Under the pieces are notes generated by a model that searched no databases, was not told the origin of the DNA, and saw only the letters and a program-made list of their open reading frames with translations. Positions 1 through 8,770 of a DNA stretch of 64,000 nucleotides are shown one piece after another. Within the stretch, counting starts at the first letter, position 1. Every line of letters starts with the position of its first letter. The stretch comes from Gemmatimonadota bacterium (GTDB taxonomy: Bacteria > Gemmatimonadota > Gemmatimonadetes > Gemmatimonadales > Gemmatimonadaceae): the NCBI GenBank assembly GCA_020161135.1, contig JAIUOB010000002.1, forward strand, positions 372,001 through 436,000, in the 5' to 3' direction. Both the position numbers and the translations under genes were made by a program.

Positions 1-1084
1 GTACATCATCCTCCTGGAGCACCACCGCCAGCACCCACGTACCCGTGCCATCCTTGACCATCGCGCTCAGGGGCAGCTCCGCAAAGCCGACGCGCGCACC
101 GTCGGCCGAAAAGACGTCCCATCGCGCGGTGCGTGCGTTGCGCGCGGGGGTCGGACGAATCCAGATCGTGCCATCGCGCACGACGCGCAGCGCGTCGACC
201 TGCGGAAAGTGCGCCATGGCGCGGCGGATGCGCTCCTGCGTTCGCGGCGGAAGCTCTGCGACCGTGCGCGCGTTGCTGTCCTTCAGCTCGACCGCGATGG
301 CAGAGTCCCGCTCCGCGGGCAGCACAGGTCGCGGAGGCACATCGACCGTCAACCGCCAGCCGGCGCCAGTCGTCGGGAAGACGCGGACATCGTAGCGTGC
401 ACCCGTCGAGTGGGCGATCACGCCAGTCCACCCGACGTCGGCGATGGTGTTGGGCGAGAACAGCGGTGGCGCGACGGGCACGGGACTGCCGGCAACGAAC
501 GCACTCGGGTGGCGAACCGTCGCCCGCACGCGCGACGCACCAGTCGCCGTCACTGCACGAAACACCGCGCTCACGGTGTCGTTGGGTTGCGCGGCCGGCG
601 GCACCTCGAACGCGACCATCTCGCCACCGCCGACAAGGTAGACGCCGCCGAGCGACATGCTCAGGTTCATCGCCGGTGACTCGGCCGCCTGCCCTGACGC
701 CAGCGCGATGCGTGTGATGCGGCGCAGGATCGGATCGTACCATGCGAGCCGATCACCGCTGATCTGCAGCGCGTGCACGTAGCGATACTCGCCGGGACCA
801 GCGCCCTTCCGCGAGAGCTCGCGCACGAAGGTGCCGGTGCGATCGAACTGGCGGATCGGCCCTCGGTAGTCGGCGACCAGCAGGCCACCATCCGCCGTGC
901 CGATCGCCTCGGTGATGTTCTTGAAGTCGCACCCCGGCGCATCGACATCCCGACACCACCGCCCCGTCTCCACGAGATCGAGGCGGGGCGCGGTACGATA
1001 CGCCGATGCGGTCTCGTGTACCGTGCGCTGCGCAGCGACGGGTCGCACAGCGATGAGGAGGGCGAAGAGTGCGAGCCGTTTCAT
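1..1084 (-). CDS. secreted six-bladed beta-propeller protein, C-terminus cut by window edge
   Basis: The frame is open from the ATG at 1084 to the left edge, giving about 361 visible residues with no stop. It opens with a signal peptide (MKRLALFALLIAVRPVAAQ). Blade-like segments follow, such as GTADGGLLVADYRGPIRQFD and the KGAGPGEY motif, which is typical of NHL/6-bladed propeller proteins common in Gemmatimonadota and Bacteroidota. A GAGG Shine-Dalgarno lies 5-6 bases before this ATG. An ATG two codons earlier is possible but would sit on the ribosome site. Substrate or partner is unknown. A second propeller gene of the same kind is at 6653-7714. Confidence 0.75.
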   Translation of the reverse strand, partial: MKRLALFALLIAVRPVAAQRTVHETASAYRTAPRLDLVETGRWCRDVDAPGCDFKNITEAIGTADGGLLVADYRGPIRQFDRTGTFVRELSRKGAGPGEYRYVHALQISGDRLAWYDPILRRITRIALASGQAAESPAMNLSMSLGGVYLVGGGEMVAFEVPPAAQPNDTVSAVFRAVTATGASRVRATVRHPSAFVAGSPVPVAPPLFSPNTIADVGWTGVIAHSTGARYDVRVFPTTGAGWRLTVDVPPRPVLPAERDSAIAVELKDSNARTVAELPPRTQERIRRAMAHFPQVDALRVVRDGTIWIRPTPARNARTARWDVFSADGARVGFAELPLSAMVKDGTGTWVLAVVLQEDDV

Positions 1085-1123
1085 GAGCATCCTCGAGGTG
1101 GTTCCCACATGCGCCGCGGCGAG

Positions 1124-2239
1124 TCAGGAGGCTGCGATGCGCCGCACACGCGCGCGCCACAAGGCAGATACCTCTGCCCACTCACGCGCAAGCAGTCGCT
1201 CCAGCACGCGACGCAGCTCCAACCCGGGTGCCTGCAGGTACTCCCGCACACCCGCCACACCACGCGCCTCGTGCACCAGCTCCGCGAGCACGGCGCCCGC
1301 CGCATTGCGAATGTCGGACGGCACACGCATGTCGTCTGCGATCCGATCGAGCGTGATGTCCGGCTGCGCCACGAGCGCAGAGTCCATGGCTCGCACCGCG
1401 TGCGCGTAGTCGCGACCCGCGGTACCGCCCAGCCACGTGGGGACACCTTCCGACGCGAGCAAGGTCGTGGTGCCACCACGGATGACGGGAAGCAGCACCA
1501 CGTGCGCCACCTCATGCCGATACGCCTCGCCCAACGCGGGGATACCCGAGAACACCTGGACGTTGACGGGCTTGGCGAATCCGCCGGCCGCACCATATCG
1601 CTGCGGAAACTTGGCGCCAAGGATCTCCAGTGCCTGGTCGACGCTCTCGGTGACGTAGTAGTCGAGCCGGGGAGGTGGCGCGACACCGAAGGTCTGCGCG
1701 AGCGAGTCCACGAACGCGGCCGTCTGCTCGGCGCGCGTGGCGTTGAACGCGAGCGCCGGCGCGACGCGGAACGTGACGCGTCCACGCACGACACGGCGCC
1801 ACGCGGCGGTATGGTACGTCAGCGCATTGGCCAGCACCCAGCGACGTCGTTCACGGCGCGCGAACACGGTCGTCGTCAGCTCGGGCGTGGCCGATGTGTC
1901 GCGCACGCGGGTGCCGGCCGGCCAGAAGCGGGTGACGATGCGATAGGCCGTATCGACACGCTGGTCGACCGGCGTCACGCGCACGACCTCGGGAATGGCA
2001 CCATCGGAGACGTAGAAGCCAGCCAGGTCGTACATCGGCCACTGCGCCTGCTCGGCGGCGCCCCAGTGCGGCGACGGCGTGCCGGCGTTGCTGGCGTACT
2101 GTCCCTGCTTGGCGGCGAGATACGAGCTCCAGAGCGTGCGGACCTCGGCTTCCGACTTGGGCGTGGGCGCGGACGAGCAGGCGGGTAGTATGGAAGCGAC
2201 CAGGAGTGGTGTCAGGGCGCCAACCACACGCCGCCTCAC
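1124..2239 (-). CDS. lipoprotein with HEXXH gluzincin-type metallopeptidase domain
   Basis: 371 residues. The GTG start overlaps the stop of the upstream DUF2200 gene as GTGA. This start leaves a clean lipoprotein signal ([10 protein letters not shown] lipobox) and avoids a long overlap. Near residue 241 is HEVAHV, an HEXXH zinc motif. About 20 residues later comes [11 protein letters not shown], whose Glu fits the third ligand of gluzincins (peptidase MA-like). The protein is probably a membrane-anchored periplasmic or surface zinc peptidase. Its substrate is unknown, and the family assignment rests only on the motif spacing. Confidence 0.75.
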   Translation of the reverse strand: MRRRVVGALTPLLVASILPACSSAPTPKSEAEVRTLWSSYLAAKQGQYASNAGTPSPHWGAAEQAQWPMYDLAGFYVSDGAIPEVVRVTPVDQRVDTAYRIVTRFWPAGTRVRDTSATPELTTTVFARRERRRWVLANALTYHTAAWRRVVRGRVTFRVAPALAFNATRAEQTAAFVDSLAQTFGVAPPPRLDYYVTESVDQALEILGAKFPQRYGAAGGFAKPVNVQVFSGIPALGEAYRHEVAHVVLLPVIRGGTTTLLASEGVPTWLGGTAGRDYAHAVRAMDSALVAQPDITLDRIADDMRVPSDIRNAAGAVLAELVHEARGVAGVREYLQAPGLELRRVLERLLAREWAEVSALWRARVRRIAAS

Positions 2240-2586
2240 TGACGCAGCACCTTCTCGATCGCGCGGCCCTTGGCGAGTTCGTCGACGAGCTTGTCCAACT
2301 GACGGATCTTCTTCATCAGCGGGTCGTCGACGTCCTCCACCCGCACGCCGCACACTACGCCCGTGATGCGTGCGCTGTTCGGGTGCATCATCGGCGCCTG
2401 GCCGAAGAAGCCTGCAATGTCCGTCTGCAGCGCGATCTGCCGCTCCAACTCGGCCTGACTGTAGCCCGTCAGCCAGCAGATGACGCGATCTACGTCCGCC
2501 CTGGTGCGTCCCTTGCGCTCCACCTTCTGGACGTACATCGGGTACACCTTGGCAAACGGCATGGCGAAGATGCGATGACCGGGCAA
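2236..2586 (-). CDS. DUF2200 family protein
   Basis: About 116 residues. The core [20 protein letters not shown], followed by [20 protein letters not shown], matches the widely conserved but uncharacterised DUF2200 family, whose members are about 110-120 residues. A TTG codon at 2586 is taken as start because family members begin only a few residues before HRIFAM. An internal ATG eight codons in is the alternative. The gene is translationally coupled to the downstream metallopeptidase lipoprotein. No biochemical function is known. Confidence 0.75.
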   Translation of the reverse strand: MPGHRIFAMPFAKVYPMYVQKVERKGRTRADVDRVICWLTGYSQAELERQIALQTDIAGFFGQAPMMHPNSARITGVVCGVRVEDVDDPLMKKIRQLDKLVDELAKGRAIEKVLRQ

Positions 2587-2686
2587 TGGCGTGACTCCAA
2601 GGTGCGATCGGGACACGGCGGGGTGTGGGCCGTACGGGCGAACGTAACGCGCGGCGGGAGGTTCCGCCTGCCTGCTGCAGCGAAGA

Positions 2687-3262
2687 CTAGGGCACCTGGT
2701 GGTGCGCGCGAGCCTCCAGGAAGCGGCGGACGATGGGATCGGCGTCGATCGCCGCCGCCCATGCGTGCTGACTTTCGCGCATCCACGCGACGCGCGCCTG
2801 CCCGCGCTCGGCGCGATCCGGCGCAGGGCAAGACGCGTCGGGCCGCGGCGGCACATCGATGAGCGTGGTCACGATGCGCGGATTGTCCGGATCACCGGGC
2901 ACCTCATCGACCAGGACGACGAAGGTTCGCGGATCGAGCGGCACCGCGAACTCCCGACCTGCGACGCGCACGACACGACGATCGTCAGAGAAACACACTT
3001 CCGTGGGCTGGCCGATGTTGCTCGCGCTGGTCCACCGACGGGCCGGATCGTCCTCGTGGGATGGCTTCGGCGGTGGCGTAGGGCGTGACCTGCGAAAGAG
3101 CGCAGCCAGCACGCCGAGCGCGCCGATCGGATTCCTCGTCCACAGCGGTTCGAGGCGACGCTGCACCACGACGGCGGTGAGCGTGACCACCCGCGGCTCC
3201 CCGTGCGCACGATGGAAGTAGGTGCGCTCGAGGTTCCCGCACGATTCAGCCAGCACACCCAT
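2687..3262 (-). CDS. hypothetical protein
   Basis: 191 residues, unrecognised. The ATG at 3262 is chosen because the upstream gene ends at 3286. A GTG two codons earlier is also possible. A short hydrophobic stretch ([16 protein letters not shown]) is followed by a Pro-rich linker. The C-terminal half is acidic and contains [19 protein letters not shown], which looks like a compact folded domain. It lies in a minus-strand run with two lipoprotein genes and a hydrolase, so it may act at the envelope. That is inference. Confidence 0.55.
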   Translation of the reverse strand: MGVLAESCGNLERTYFHRAHGEPRVVTLTAVVVQRRLEPLWTRNPIGALGVLAALFRRSRPTPPPKPSHEDDPARRWTSASNIGQPTEVCFSDDRRVVRVAGREFAVPLDPRTFVVLVDEVPGDPDNPRIVTTLIDVPPRPDASCPAPDRAERGQARVAWMRESQHAWAAAIDADPIVRRFLEARAHHQVP

Positions 3263-3285
3263 GCACACGCTCCCGAGTCGACGTC

Positions 3286-3798
3286 TCAGTCGTTTGGTGT
3301 GGAGTCCATTGTGGCCGGGCATGGAACGCGCACCGCCGCGACAGGCCGAATGGGATACGGTGTCTCTTGCGGCACGTCCGTGAACGCCAGCGCACGTCCG
3401 CGCAGTGTATCCGGAGCACCACCCGCCCGCGTAGAGGCCAGCACCCAATGGGAGCCGTAGAAGTTGTAGCGATGACCGAGGACGAGCCGGATGCTGTCAC
3501 TGGCGGAGTCTGCGGCCCAATGATCGACGAACTCGTGGCCCTCGCCGTCGGTGACGATGCGCTGCCCCGATGCGCCGAGGCGGCGCACCACACGCTGGCC
3601 AAGGCCACCGTCGAGGGTGTCCGCGGACGAATCCAGTTGCACGAGCTCAGGCGTTGGTTCGTCCGTCATGCCGGAGAGACGCCAGCAGCCGAGCACATCC
3701 GCCCGTAGCGCCGCACGCGGCGTGGCACGCCACTCGTCTGCCGTCGAGCACGCCAGCCCGAGCATCGTGAGGAGTGCGACTCGTCGAAGTGGCCTCAA
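3286..3798 (-). CDS. putative lipoprotein, function unknown
   Basis: 170 residues from a TTG at 3798. This TTG overlaps the stop of the upstream hydrolase (TTGA) and has a good GGGGAG ribosome site seven bases before it. A GTG at 3822 is less favoured. The N-terminus gives a lipoprotein signal ending LLTMLGLAC. The rest (DVLGCWRLSG near the start of the mature protein, then a beta-rich region with GHRYNFYGSHWVLAS) resembles a small lipocalin-like secreted domain, but no family was recognised. Confidence 0.6.
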   Translation of the reverse strand: MRPLRRVALLTMLGLACSTADEWRATPRAALRADVLGCWRLSGMTDEPTPELVQLDSSADTLDGGLGQRVVRRLGASGQRIVTDGEGHEFVDHWAADSASDSIRLVLGHRYNFYGSHWVLASTRAGGAPDTLRGRALAFTDVPQETPYPIRPVAAVRVPCPATMDSTPND

Positions 3799-4733
3799 CG
3801 GCAGTCTCCCCGCGGTTGCCACGTCGGGAGTACGCGCCCGAGCCAGTCTGCGATCGTCCGGATCACGAGGGGCGGAAGGGGATCCATGGAGTCTCGGAAG
3901 CGAAAGCCGTGGTCGAAGTCCTCCAGCAGCACCGCAGTGGCCCGCTTGTTCCCGTGACGCTGGGCAACCTCCGCCAGCTCCGATGCTTGCTCAGGCGACA
4001 CGAGCACGTCCTTGTCTCCGTGAAGAAACAGCAGCGGTACACGTAGCGCCATGACCGCCTGCGACGGGTCGAAGGACAGGAAGAAGCGATACCAGTGGTC
4101 CGTCGCCAGGCGCGTCGCGTGACGCTGGGCAAGCAGCGCCTTGCGGGCGTCGACGGTGCTGTCTGCCGAGCTCGAGATGTCCTGCCACGCCGCCACCGAA
4201 TCCTGCCAGCGCATGATGCGCTCCCCGGTCCAGGCGGGGCCGCCAAGCGAGATCACCGCCGCGACATCCGGACGCTTCGAGGCGACCAGCCACGCGATGG
4301 CCGCGCCCTCGCTGTGCCCAAGCAACGCGATCCGCCGTGCGTCGACGTCCGGACGCCGGCGAAGCGCGACGATGAGATCGACCACGTCCTGCGCGAGCGT
4401 GGCGGTCGTGGCCGTGGCGTAGCTGCCGGTCGAGCTGCCCGTACCGCGCTCATCGAAGCGTACGACCACATAGCCGCGCGATGTCAGCGAGTCCCTCAGC
4501 AGACGAAAGGCGTCGTTCCCATTCGCGTGATTCCCGGCGTCTGTGGCGTAGTCGCGCGTGTGCGCGCCTGCACCAGAGACGAGGACCACGGTCGGTGAGC
4601 GCTGACTCGGCTGTCGTGTCGCCAACTCCGCCGCAATGACGTGCCCCTGGCGCGTAGGTGCCCGGAGCTCATGCGTGACGAGGCACGGCTCGGCCGAGCC
4701 CAAGGCAAGGACGAGTGGCAGGTATGGAAGCAT
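3795..4733 (-). CDS. secreted alpha/beta hydrolase
   Basis: 312 residues with a short N-terminal hydrophobic signal (MLPYLPLVLALG). The alpha/beta-hydrolase fold is clear. The nucleophile elbow GHSEGAA is near residue 138, the acid is in LFLHGDKDVLV near 240, and the histidine is in DFDHGF near 272, giving a Ser-Asp-His triad. The upstream VVLVSGAGAHTRD is a plausible oxyanion strand. A longer N-terminal reading exists but would bury the signal peptide. Likely an esterase or peptidase-like hydrolase in the periplasm. The substrate cannot be read from sequence. Confidence 0.8.
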   Translation of the reverse strand: MLPYLPLVLALGSAEPCLVTHELRAPTRQGHVIAAELATRQPSQRSPTVVLVSGAGAHTRDYATDAGNHANGNDAFRLLRDSLTSRGYVVVRFDERGTGSSTGSYATATTATLAQDVVDLIVALRRRPDVDARRIALLGHSEGAAIAWLVASKRPDVAAVISLGGPAWTGERIMRWQDSVAAWQDISSSADSTVDARKALLAQRHATRLATDHWYRFFLSFDPSQAVMALRVPLLFLHGDKDVLVSPEQASELAEVAQRHGNKRATAVLLEDFDHGFRFRDSMDPLPPLVIRTIADWLGRVLPTWQPRGDCR

Positions 4734-4979
4734 TGACAGCCTGTACCGGTGCTGCGGCGAATCGTTCCGGGCAAGGGCTCGACACCAGCGTCGGCCAAGG
4801 TCGTGGATGGAGTCGAGACGAGTACGCGCTGGAGGCTGCCCTGGCCCGGCCGCAGCAGAAGCATCATGTCGAGCCGGAGGTCGTGCAGGCCATGACGGCA
4901 CTCACCTGCCGTTCACTCACCGAGGGCGCGCTCGCGACGTGGATCCGTGCGCGCCTGGTGCGGCTCAGGTTGTAGCGAC
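4734..4979. other. intergenic spacer, no gene seen
   Basis: About 245 bases between the hydrolase start and the end of the next gene. Only frame shadows are present. It presumably holds the hydrolase promoter and the end of the upstream transcript, but no convincing -10/-35 pair or strong terminator was seen. Confidence 0.4.
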
Positions 4980-5327
4980 TCAGGCGCTGGGACGACGGTG
5001 TGCGCGAAGCTCGACGAGGGTCGCCGCAGCCATGCCGGTCGCGAGCGCGGCGAGAAAGGCCTGCGGGAACGGGAGCTGCCAAACCGCCACCGCCAAGGTC
5101 GCCGCCGATACGCCACACAGTGTCAGGAACGCCGTCGCGACCACGCCGAATGCGAGGCGCTCGCGCTCATCGCCCCTGCGGGGTGGCAGTATGGAGCCGA
5201 GCAGCGCGAACGCACCAAGTGCCATCCAGAGAATCGGTGACGCAGGCAGGATGCCTCCCACCTGCAGCGCGGCGAGCGCGGCCGCTGCGAACTGCACGCT
5301 GAGACGGATTGTGCGGGTCACGGGCAT
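4980..5327 (-). CDS. small integral membrane protein
   Basis: 115 residues with about four hydrophobic helices: residues ~8-25, ~30-46, ~58-80 and ~84-104. A positively charged loop PPRRGDERER lies in the middle and an Arg-rich tail (ELRAHRRPSA) at the end. No family was recognised. It has its own spacer on both sides and so may be monocistronic. Confidence 0.55.
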   Translation of the reverse strand: MPVTRTIRLSVQFAAAALAALQVGGILPASPILWMALGAFALLGSILPPRRGDERERLAFGVVATAFLTLCGVSAATLAVAVWQLPFPQAFLAALATGMAAATLVELRAHRRPSA

Positions 5328-5369
5328 CGGAATCGACAGGGAAAGAAATTGGGGGCAAGCGTGAGCGCC

Positions 5370-5774
5370 TCACGCATCGTCATCGAGCGCCTGCAGCCGC
5401 GCCGCGAGCCGCGCCGAGAGTGGCCCCGGCTCGGGCTGATCCGCAAGGCCGCTGTTCAGGAGCCGCGTCGCCGCGTCACGCACCAGCGCCGCCTTCGCGA
5501 TGTGCCAGAGCGCAATGGCCGTGATGCGCGCCTTCGGCGGGAGCTCGCGCCCCTCCGCGCGCGCGAGGTGCCGGAGCAGCCCCACGATCTGGACGTCCGT
5601 GGCGTCGGCATGGACCATGCCGAGGACATCGCGGGCCGCCTGCTCCCGCTTCTCGACGCAGGCGGCGTCGTGCCACTCGAAGAAGTGCGCGATCGACTGC
5701 TCCAGCATCGGCAGCGGCGACCCGCCGCGATCGACCCAGTTGGAGGCTTTGCTCGAGGTCAGGGAGAGGCGCAT
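5370..5774 (-). CDS. hypothetical protein
   Basis: 134 residues from the ATG at 5774. The larger frame upstream has the composition of an out-of-frame shadow. The protein is helical and charged, with a Trp/His/Cys cluster (HFFEWHDAACVEKREQ) and a middle section RHLARAEGRELPPKARIT. It is probably cytoplasmic. No family was recognised. It is only about 30 bases from the stop of the lipoprotein gene upstream, so the two may be co-transcribed. Confidence 0.5.
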   Translation of the reverse strand: MRLSLTSSKASNWVDRGGSPLPMLEQSIAHFFEWHDAACVEKREQAARDVLGMVHADATDVQIVGLLRHLARAEGRELPPKARITAIALWHIAKAALVRDAATRLLNSGLADQPEPGPLSARLAARLQALDDDA

Positions 5775-5803
5775 GGGGGCGGGGGGTGGTCGGAACTGCC
5801 TGT

Positions 5804-6214
5804 CTACTCGGGAGTGCTGACGGTCACGGTGGCGCTCTGACAGGCGGGAGCACACTGGCGACCGTTGGGATACGACGTCTCGTACTTCACCTCGTCCACC
5901 GAGTGCGTGACGGTGCCGCGCGTAGTGACAACGCGAATCTGTGCGCGCTCGATGATGAGGTCGGGGAAGAAGACCTGCGAGCCACACGGCGGCGCCGACC
6001 CGCCGCAATCGATGCGATACGTCAGCTGCTGGCCGCCGGATGAGTAGGGGAGGATCTCCACGGAGAATGCCCCGGCGGGTGCGGTTGTGAGGCGCACTTG
6101 CAGGCCGCTCCGACAACCGATCAGCGTGCAGTACTGTGTGGGCGCATCGCAGGCAGAGACCGTGCCCGCCAGTGCGAGAAGCGCGAACGCGCGGCGTAGC
6201 GTCACGAGAGTCAC
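5804..6214 (-). CDS. small Cys-rich lipoprotein
   Basis: 136 residues from a GTG at 6214 (another GTG at 6205 is equally possible; neither has a clear ribosome site). The N-terminus is a lipoprotein signal (FALLALAGTVSAC). The mature part has several cysteines (CTLIGC, CGGSAPPCG, CAPAC) that could pair in the periplasm. The sequence is beta-rich and no family was recognised. Confidence 0.55.
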   Translation of the reverse strand: MTLVTLRRAFALLALAGTVSACDAPTQYCTLIGCRSGLQVRLTTAPAGAFSVEILPYSSGGQQLTYRIDCGGSAPPCGSQVFFPDLIIERAQIRVVTTRGTVTHSVDEVKYETSYPNGRQCAPACQSATVTVSTPE

Positions 6215-6296
6215 GGGGAGTGGGGAAGATATGTGAGTGCGCGATTGGAGCGGTTCACGAGCCGCGGCGTGCAGTGCCAAGAGTCGATTGCTCGCG

Positions 6297-6314
6297 ATTG
6301 CCGCTGATCAGCGG
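6297..6314. terminator. palindrome after the toxin/antitoxin relic
   Basis: GCCGCTGATCAGCGGC is a perfect 16-base palindrome directly after the stop of the relic. It could form a hairpin, but there is no T-tract on the minus strand, so termination is only a possibility. Confidence 0.3.
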
Positions 6315-6656
6315 CTAGGGGGAAGTGTCCACCACACTGGAGCAAGATCCCTCGTCCGCCGCAGCGAACGGAATGGTATGCAATTCGACTCCCAGTGCGC
6401 GGATGAGTTTCAACACCGTGTCGTACCGCAGCTTCGCAGCGGGCGCGAGCGCCACCGGCGCGTGATCGCCGAAGTGTCCTGGTTCGGCCGCGCGCAGTCG
6501 CGCCAAGATCCGAGCCTTTGCGATCGGATCGCGCAGCGCCCGCAGCCAGCGATGTGGAAGCAAGACCTGCTGGTCACCGCCATCGCCCACGTCGTATCCA
6601 CGCTGGAGGAGACCCCGAAGCCCGCCGCGGCGCGGGCTGCTGCTCATCCCGATCAT
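6315..6656 (-). pseudogene. HigB-like toxin / HigA-like antitoxin in-frame fusion relic
   Basis: 113 codons. Residues ~35-65 (RWLRALRDPIAKARILARLR followed by GDHAPV) match the N-terminal/central part of the RelE/HigB 'addiction module killer' family. Immediately after, KLRYDTVLKLIRALGVELH matches the end of the partner HigA/HI1420-type antitoxin. The toxin C-terminal half and the antitoxin HTH are both missing. The simplest reading is an internal deletion that joined toxin and antitoxin in frame, leaving an inactive product. The N-terminal ~30 residues look non-native. The frame overlaps the stop of the propeller gene by four bases. Confidence 0.6.
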
Positions 6657-7714
6657 CGCCGGCCGCGCCCGACATCGATTCGATACCGCACAAGGCTCGT
6701 CAGACCGTCAGCATCCGGTTCCTTGAGCCACGCGCGCGTCGCGGTGACGGCTGCCAGCTCTGCGTTGGGCGGGAGCGCGAACGTCGCGATCGCCACGGCA
6801 CTCGGAGTATACAGGCGTACCACACGCGAGGTCGCGGATTCGCGCAGGGTCACGCCGACCGTCCCGTCGGGCCCCAGTTGGGCGGCTTCGACGGGCACGT
6901 AGATCGGGGGGACGCGTCGCGGGTCGACCCGGCGCTCGAGGTCAATCCCGGTCCGCCTCGCCGCCGCGCTGTCGTACGACGCGCGCGAACGCTCGACGCC
7001 GCGATACGGTGCCGTCACCGTAGAGATCACCCGACCGTCGGCCGCGATACGTGTGATCGTGAACGTGCCGCCGGTCGGCACCAGGCGATTGACGCGGACC
7101 ACGACCACTGCCTGCCCATCCGCGGCGAAGAGCGCGATCGGTCCGGGGGCGTATCCGTCCTCCCACTCCGGGTACGTCGGTGCGGTCCCAAGCGCGCGCA
7201 CGGCGCCCGTGGGCGCCACCTGCACGATCGTGCTGCCCGACATGCCAAGCATCGCGCCGTTCGACTGCCGCGCATGCGGCATGAAGGAGCGCGGCATCGA
7301 CGGCCCCATGGGCTCGGTGCGGACGAGCTGCCCGGTCCGCGTGAGAAACGTCAGCCGACGCAGTGCGTAGTCGTTCACCCACACCGTGTCGGCCACCCAG
7401 CCTCCGACTTGAAACTGCTGGAACTCACCCGGGCCACTGCCACGTCGGCCAAACGTCGCGAGGCGTGCGCCGGAGACATCGTAGATGCGCACCTGGGCAT
7501 CCTGCCGGAGCGTCACCGCGAGGTCACCACGGGCGCTGATCCGCACGGGGCCGAGCAGCGAGAAGTCTTCGCGGGCCGCGTCGAGCCGCATCTCGGCCAC
7601 GAGGCGGGCGTCGGGCGCCACTGACTGCGCGTGCGCAGCCGCGACGGCCGTCCAGAGCAGGCCAGTCAGGATTCCGGCGATTCGGCGACTGGGTGGGGCG
7701 AGGATTGCGGCCAT
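6653..7714 (-). CDS. secreted six-bladed beta-propeller protein
   Basis: 353 residues from the ATG at 7714. A signal peptide (GILTGLLWTAVAAAHAQ) is followed by repeated blades such as VRIYDVSGARLATFGRRGSG and VWVNDYALRRLTFLTRTGQL, with the GSGPGEFQ motif of NHL/6-bladed propellers. It resembles the truncated gene at 1-1084. The gene begins 36 bases after the last attC site of the cassette array, but its composition is like the chromosome. It could be the first chromosomal gene after the array or a cassette that has lost its own attC. Confidence 0.75.
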   Translation of the reverse strand: MAAILAPPSRRIAGILTGLLWTAVAAAHAQSVAPDARLVAEMRLDAAREDFSLLGPVRISARGDLAVTLRQDAQVRIYDVSGARLATFGRRGSGPGEFQQFQVGGWVADTVWVNDYALRRLTFLTRTGQLVRTEPMGPSMPRSFMPHARQSNGAMLGMSGSTIVQVAPTGAVRALGTAPTYPEWEDGYAPGPIALFAADGQAVVVVRVNRLVPTGGTFTITRIAADGRVISTVTAPYRGVERSRASYDSAAARRTGIDLERRVDPRRVPPIYVPVEAAQLGPDGTVGVTLRESATSRVVRLYTPSAVAIATFALPPNAELAAVTATRAWLKEPDADGLTSLVRYRIDVGRGRR

Positions 7715-7749
7715 TGCGTGGGCAGGACGTGGCGCGAGGAAGTTTGGCG

Positions 7750-7857
7750 ACCGAACGCAAAGCTCTGCCGCAGGGCTAGATAAGAATGCGGCAGGCGAAC
7801 GCAGTGAGCCAGCCGCCATCATTGAAAGATTCTGTCGGCAACAGCGACCCGTCAGAT
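7750..7857 (-). other. attC recombination site A
   Basis: 108 bases. On the minus strand R'' is ATCTGAC, containing the TGA stop of the 7852-8631 gene. L'' GCTGTTGCCGAC pairs with L' GCGGCAGAGC, leaving two extrahelical bases in L''. R' is GTTCGGT. The central stem GCGGC.GGC is closed over the same loop as in site B; 26 central bases (7791-7816) are identical to 11768-11793. Confidence 0.75.
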
Positions 7858-8631
7858 ACCACCACTACGATCTGTCATCTGCGCCTCGACGCCGGAGATC
7901 CAGCTTCCGCCAATGCCGTGAAAATGTCGGATGACTCCCAGCGCTGATTCCACGGATGCTAGAGGGTTCCACGATAGAAGTCGGTAGTAAAGCGTTTGCT
8001 GGGCTGCGTCGCCATACGTGTATTGATCAATTCGCTTCAAGTGAACGATCGAATGACGGAGATCTGCGAGTCCATTGAATCGCAGGTAGCTCTGATGGTT
8101 GATCGGGAGCTCCTTGCCAGTTGCCTGCGGCAGCGCTTGAGTCAGCTTGTCGGCGATCGAGCACGCAATCTCCGCCTGTTTCGGTGGTACTTTCTCGATC
8201 CATACCTTGCTCTTTTTCTTGCGCTTGATGAGGAAGTATTCCTTGTCAGAGTCGATGAGCAACTGGTTCGCGAACGCTTCTACTGCCTGATATGCTGTGG
8301 TGACACAGACAAAGCACTCTTCGAAGTACGAATACAGGGATGGAAGTTGTGGTGGCTGAATTGTGGGAGGCCGGAAGGCCTTGTCGGGAGCCAACCTGCT
8401 TCTTGCACTCAGTGCACGGTTCGCCGCTCCTACGGCGATGTTGAGAAACAGCGCGACCGGACTTGGAGTGATGAAGCCAATGGGTCCGATCGCAGACGCC
8501 TGAAGTTGGGTATAGGAGTAGACGATATCCCCGGGCTTCGCGATGCCACCGGAGTCACCGTCAACACGCGCCACTCTCGCTGCCTTCCAGACTCGCCAGT
8601 CAACGACGCTTGAAGTGCTTAGCTGGTCCAT
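7852..8631 (-). CDS. cassette-borne HEPN-like protein (putative RNase/defence)
   Basis: 259 residues from the ATG at 8631, 20 bases after R' of attC D. The TGA stop is inside R'' of attC A, a typical cassette layout. The middle helix (SLYSYFEECFVCVTTAYQAV then EAFANQLL) and the later LADLRHSIVHLK near residue 191 look like a HEPN domain, where R-[N/H/D]-x3-H is the RNase motif. A Lys-rich strand (IKRKKKSKVWIEKV) lies between them. The family call is from these motifs only. It could instead be an unrelated helical protein. Confidence 0.6.
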   Translation of the reverse strand: MDQLSTSSVVDWRVWKAARVARVDGDSGGIAKPGDIVYSYTQLQASAIGPIGFITPSPVALFLNIAVGAANRALSARSRLAPDKAFRPPTIQPPQLPSLYSYFEECFVCVTTAYQAVEAFANQLLIDSDKEYFLIKRKKKSKVWIEKVPPKQAEIACSIADKLTQALPQATGKELPINHQSYLRFNGLADLRHSIVHLKRIDQYTYGDAAQQTLYYRLLSWNPLASVESALGVIRHFHGIGGSWISGVEAQMTDRSGGI

Positions 8632-8651
8632 TCGAGGAGTTTGCTGTGTGT

Positions 8652-8765
8652 AGCTAGCGCCCGCGTTGTCCTGCGGCGGCTCACTAAAGGATGCGGCCAG
8701 CGAGCGTAGCGAGCAATCGGCCGCAGTTCTTTGGGCCGCCGTCAGGACCAACTCGAGGTTAGAGC
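8652..8765 (-). other. attC recombination site D
   Basis: About 114 bases. On the minus strand R'' is CTCTAAC, six bases after the TAG stop of the 8771-10192 gene. L'' GTTGGTCCTGACGGCGGC pairs with L' GCCGCCGCAGGACAAC, leaving two extrahelical bases. The central stem is GGCCGC/GCGGCC. R' is GCTAGCT, one mismatch from GTTRRRY. Spacers of 5 and 6 bases match classical attC geometry. Confidence 0.75.
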
Positions 8766-8770
8766 GCGCC

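Noticed and set aside
773..2188. Plus-strand 471-codon open frame
   Set aside because: Antisense to the propeller and metallopeptidase genes, which have signal peptides and a zinc motif.
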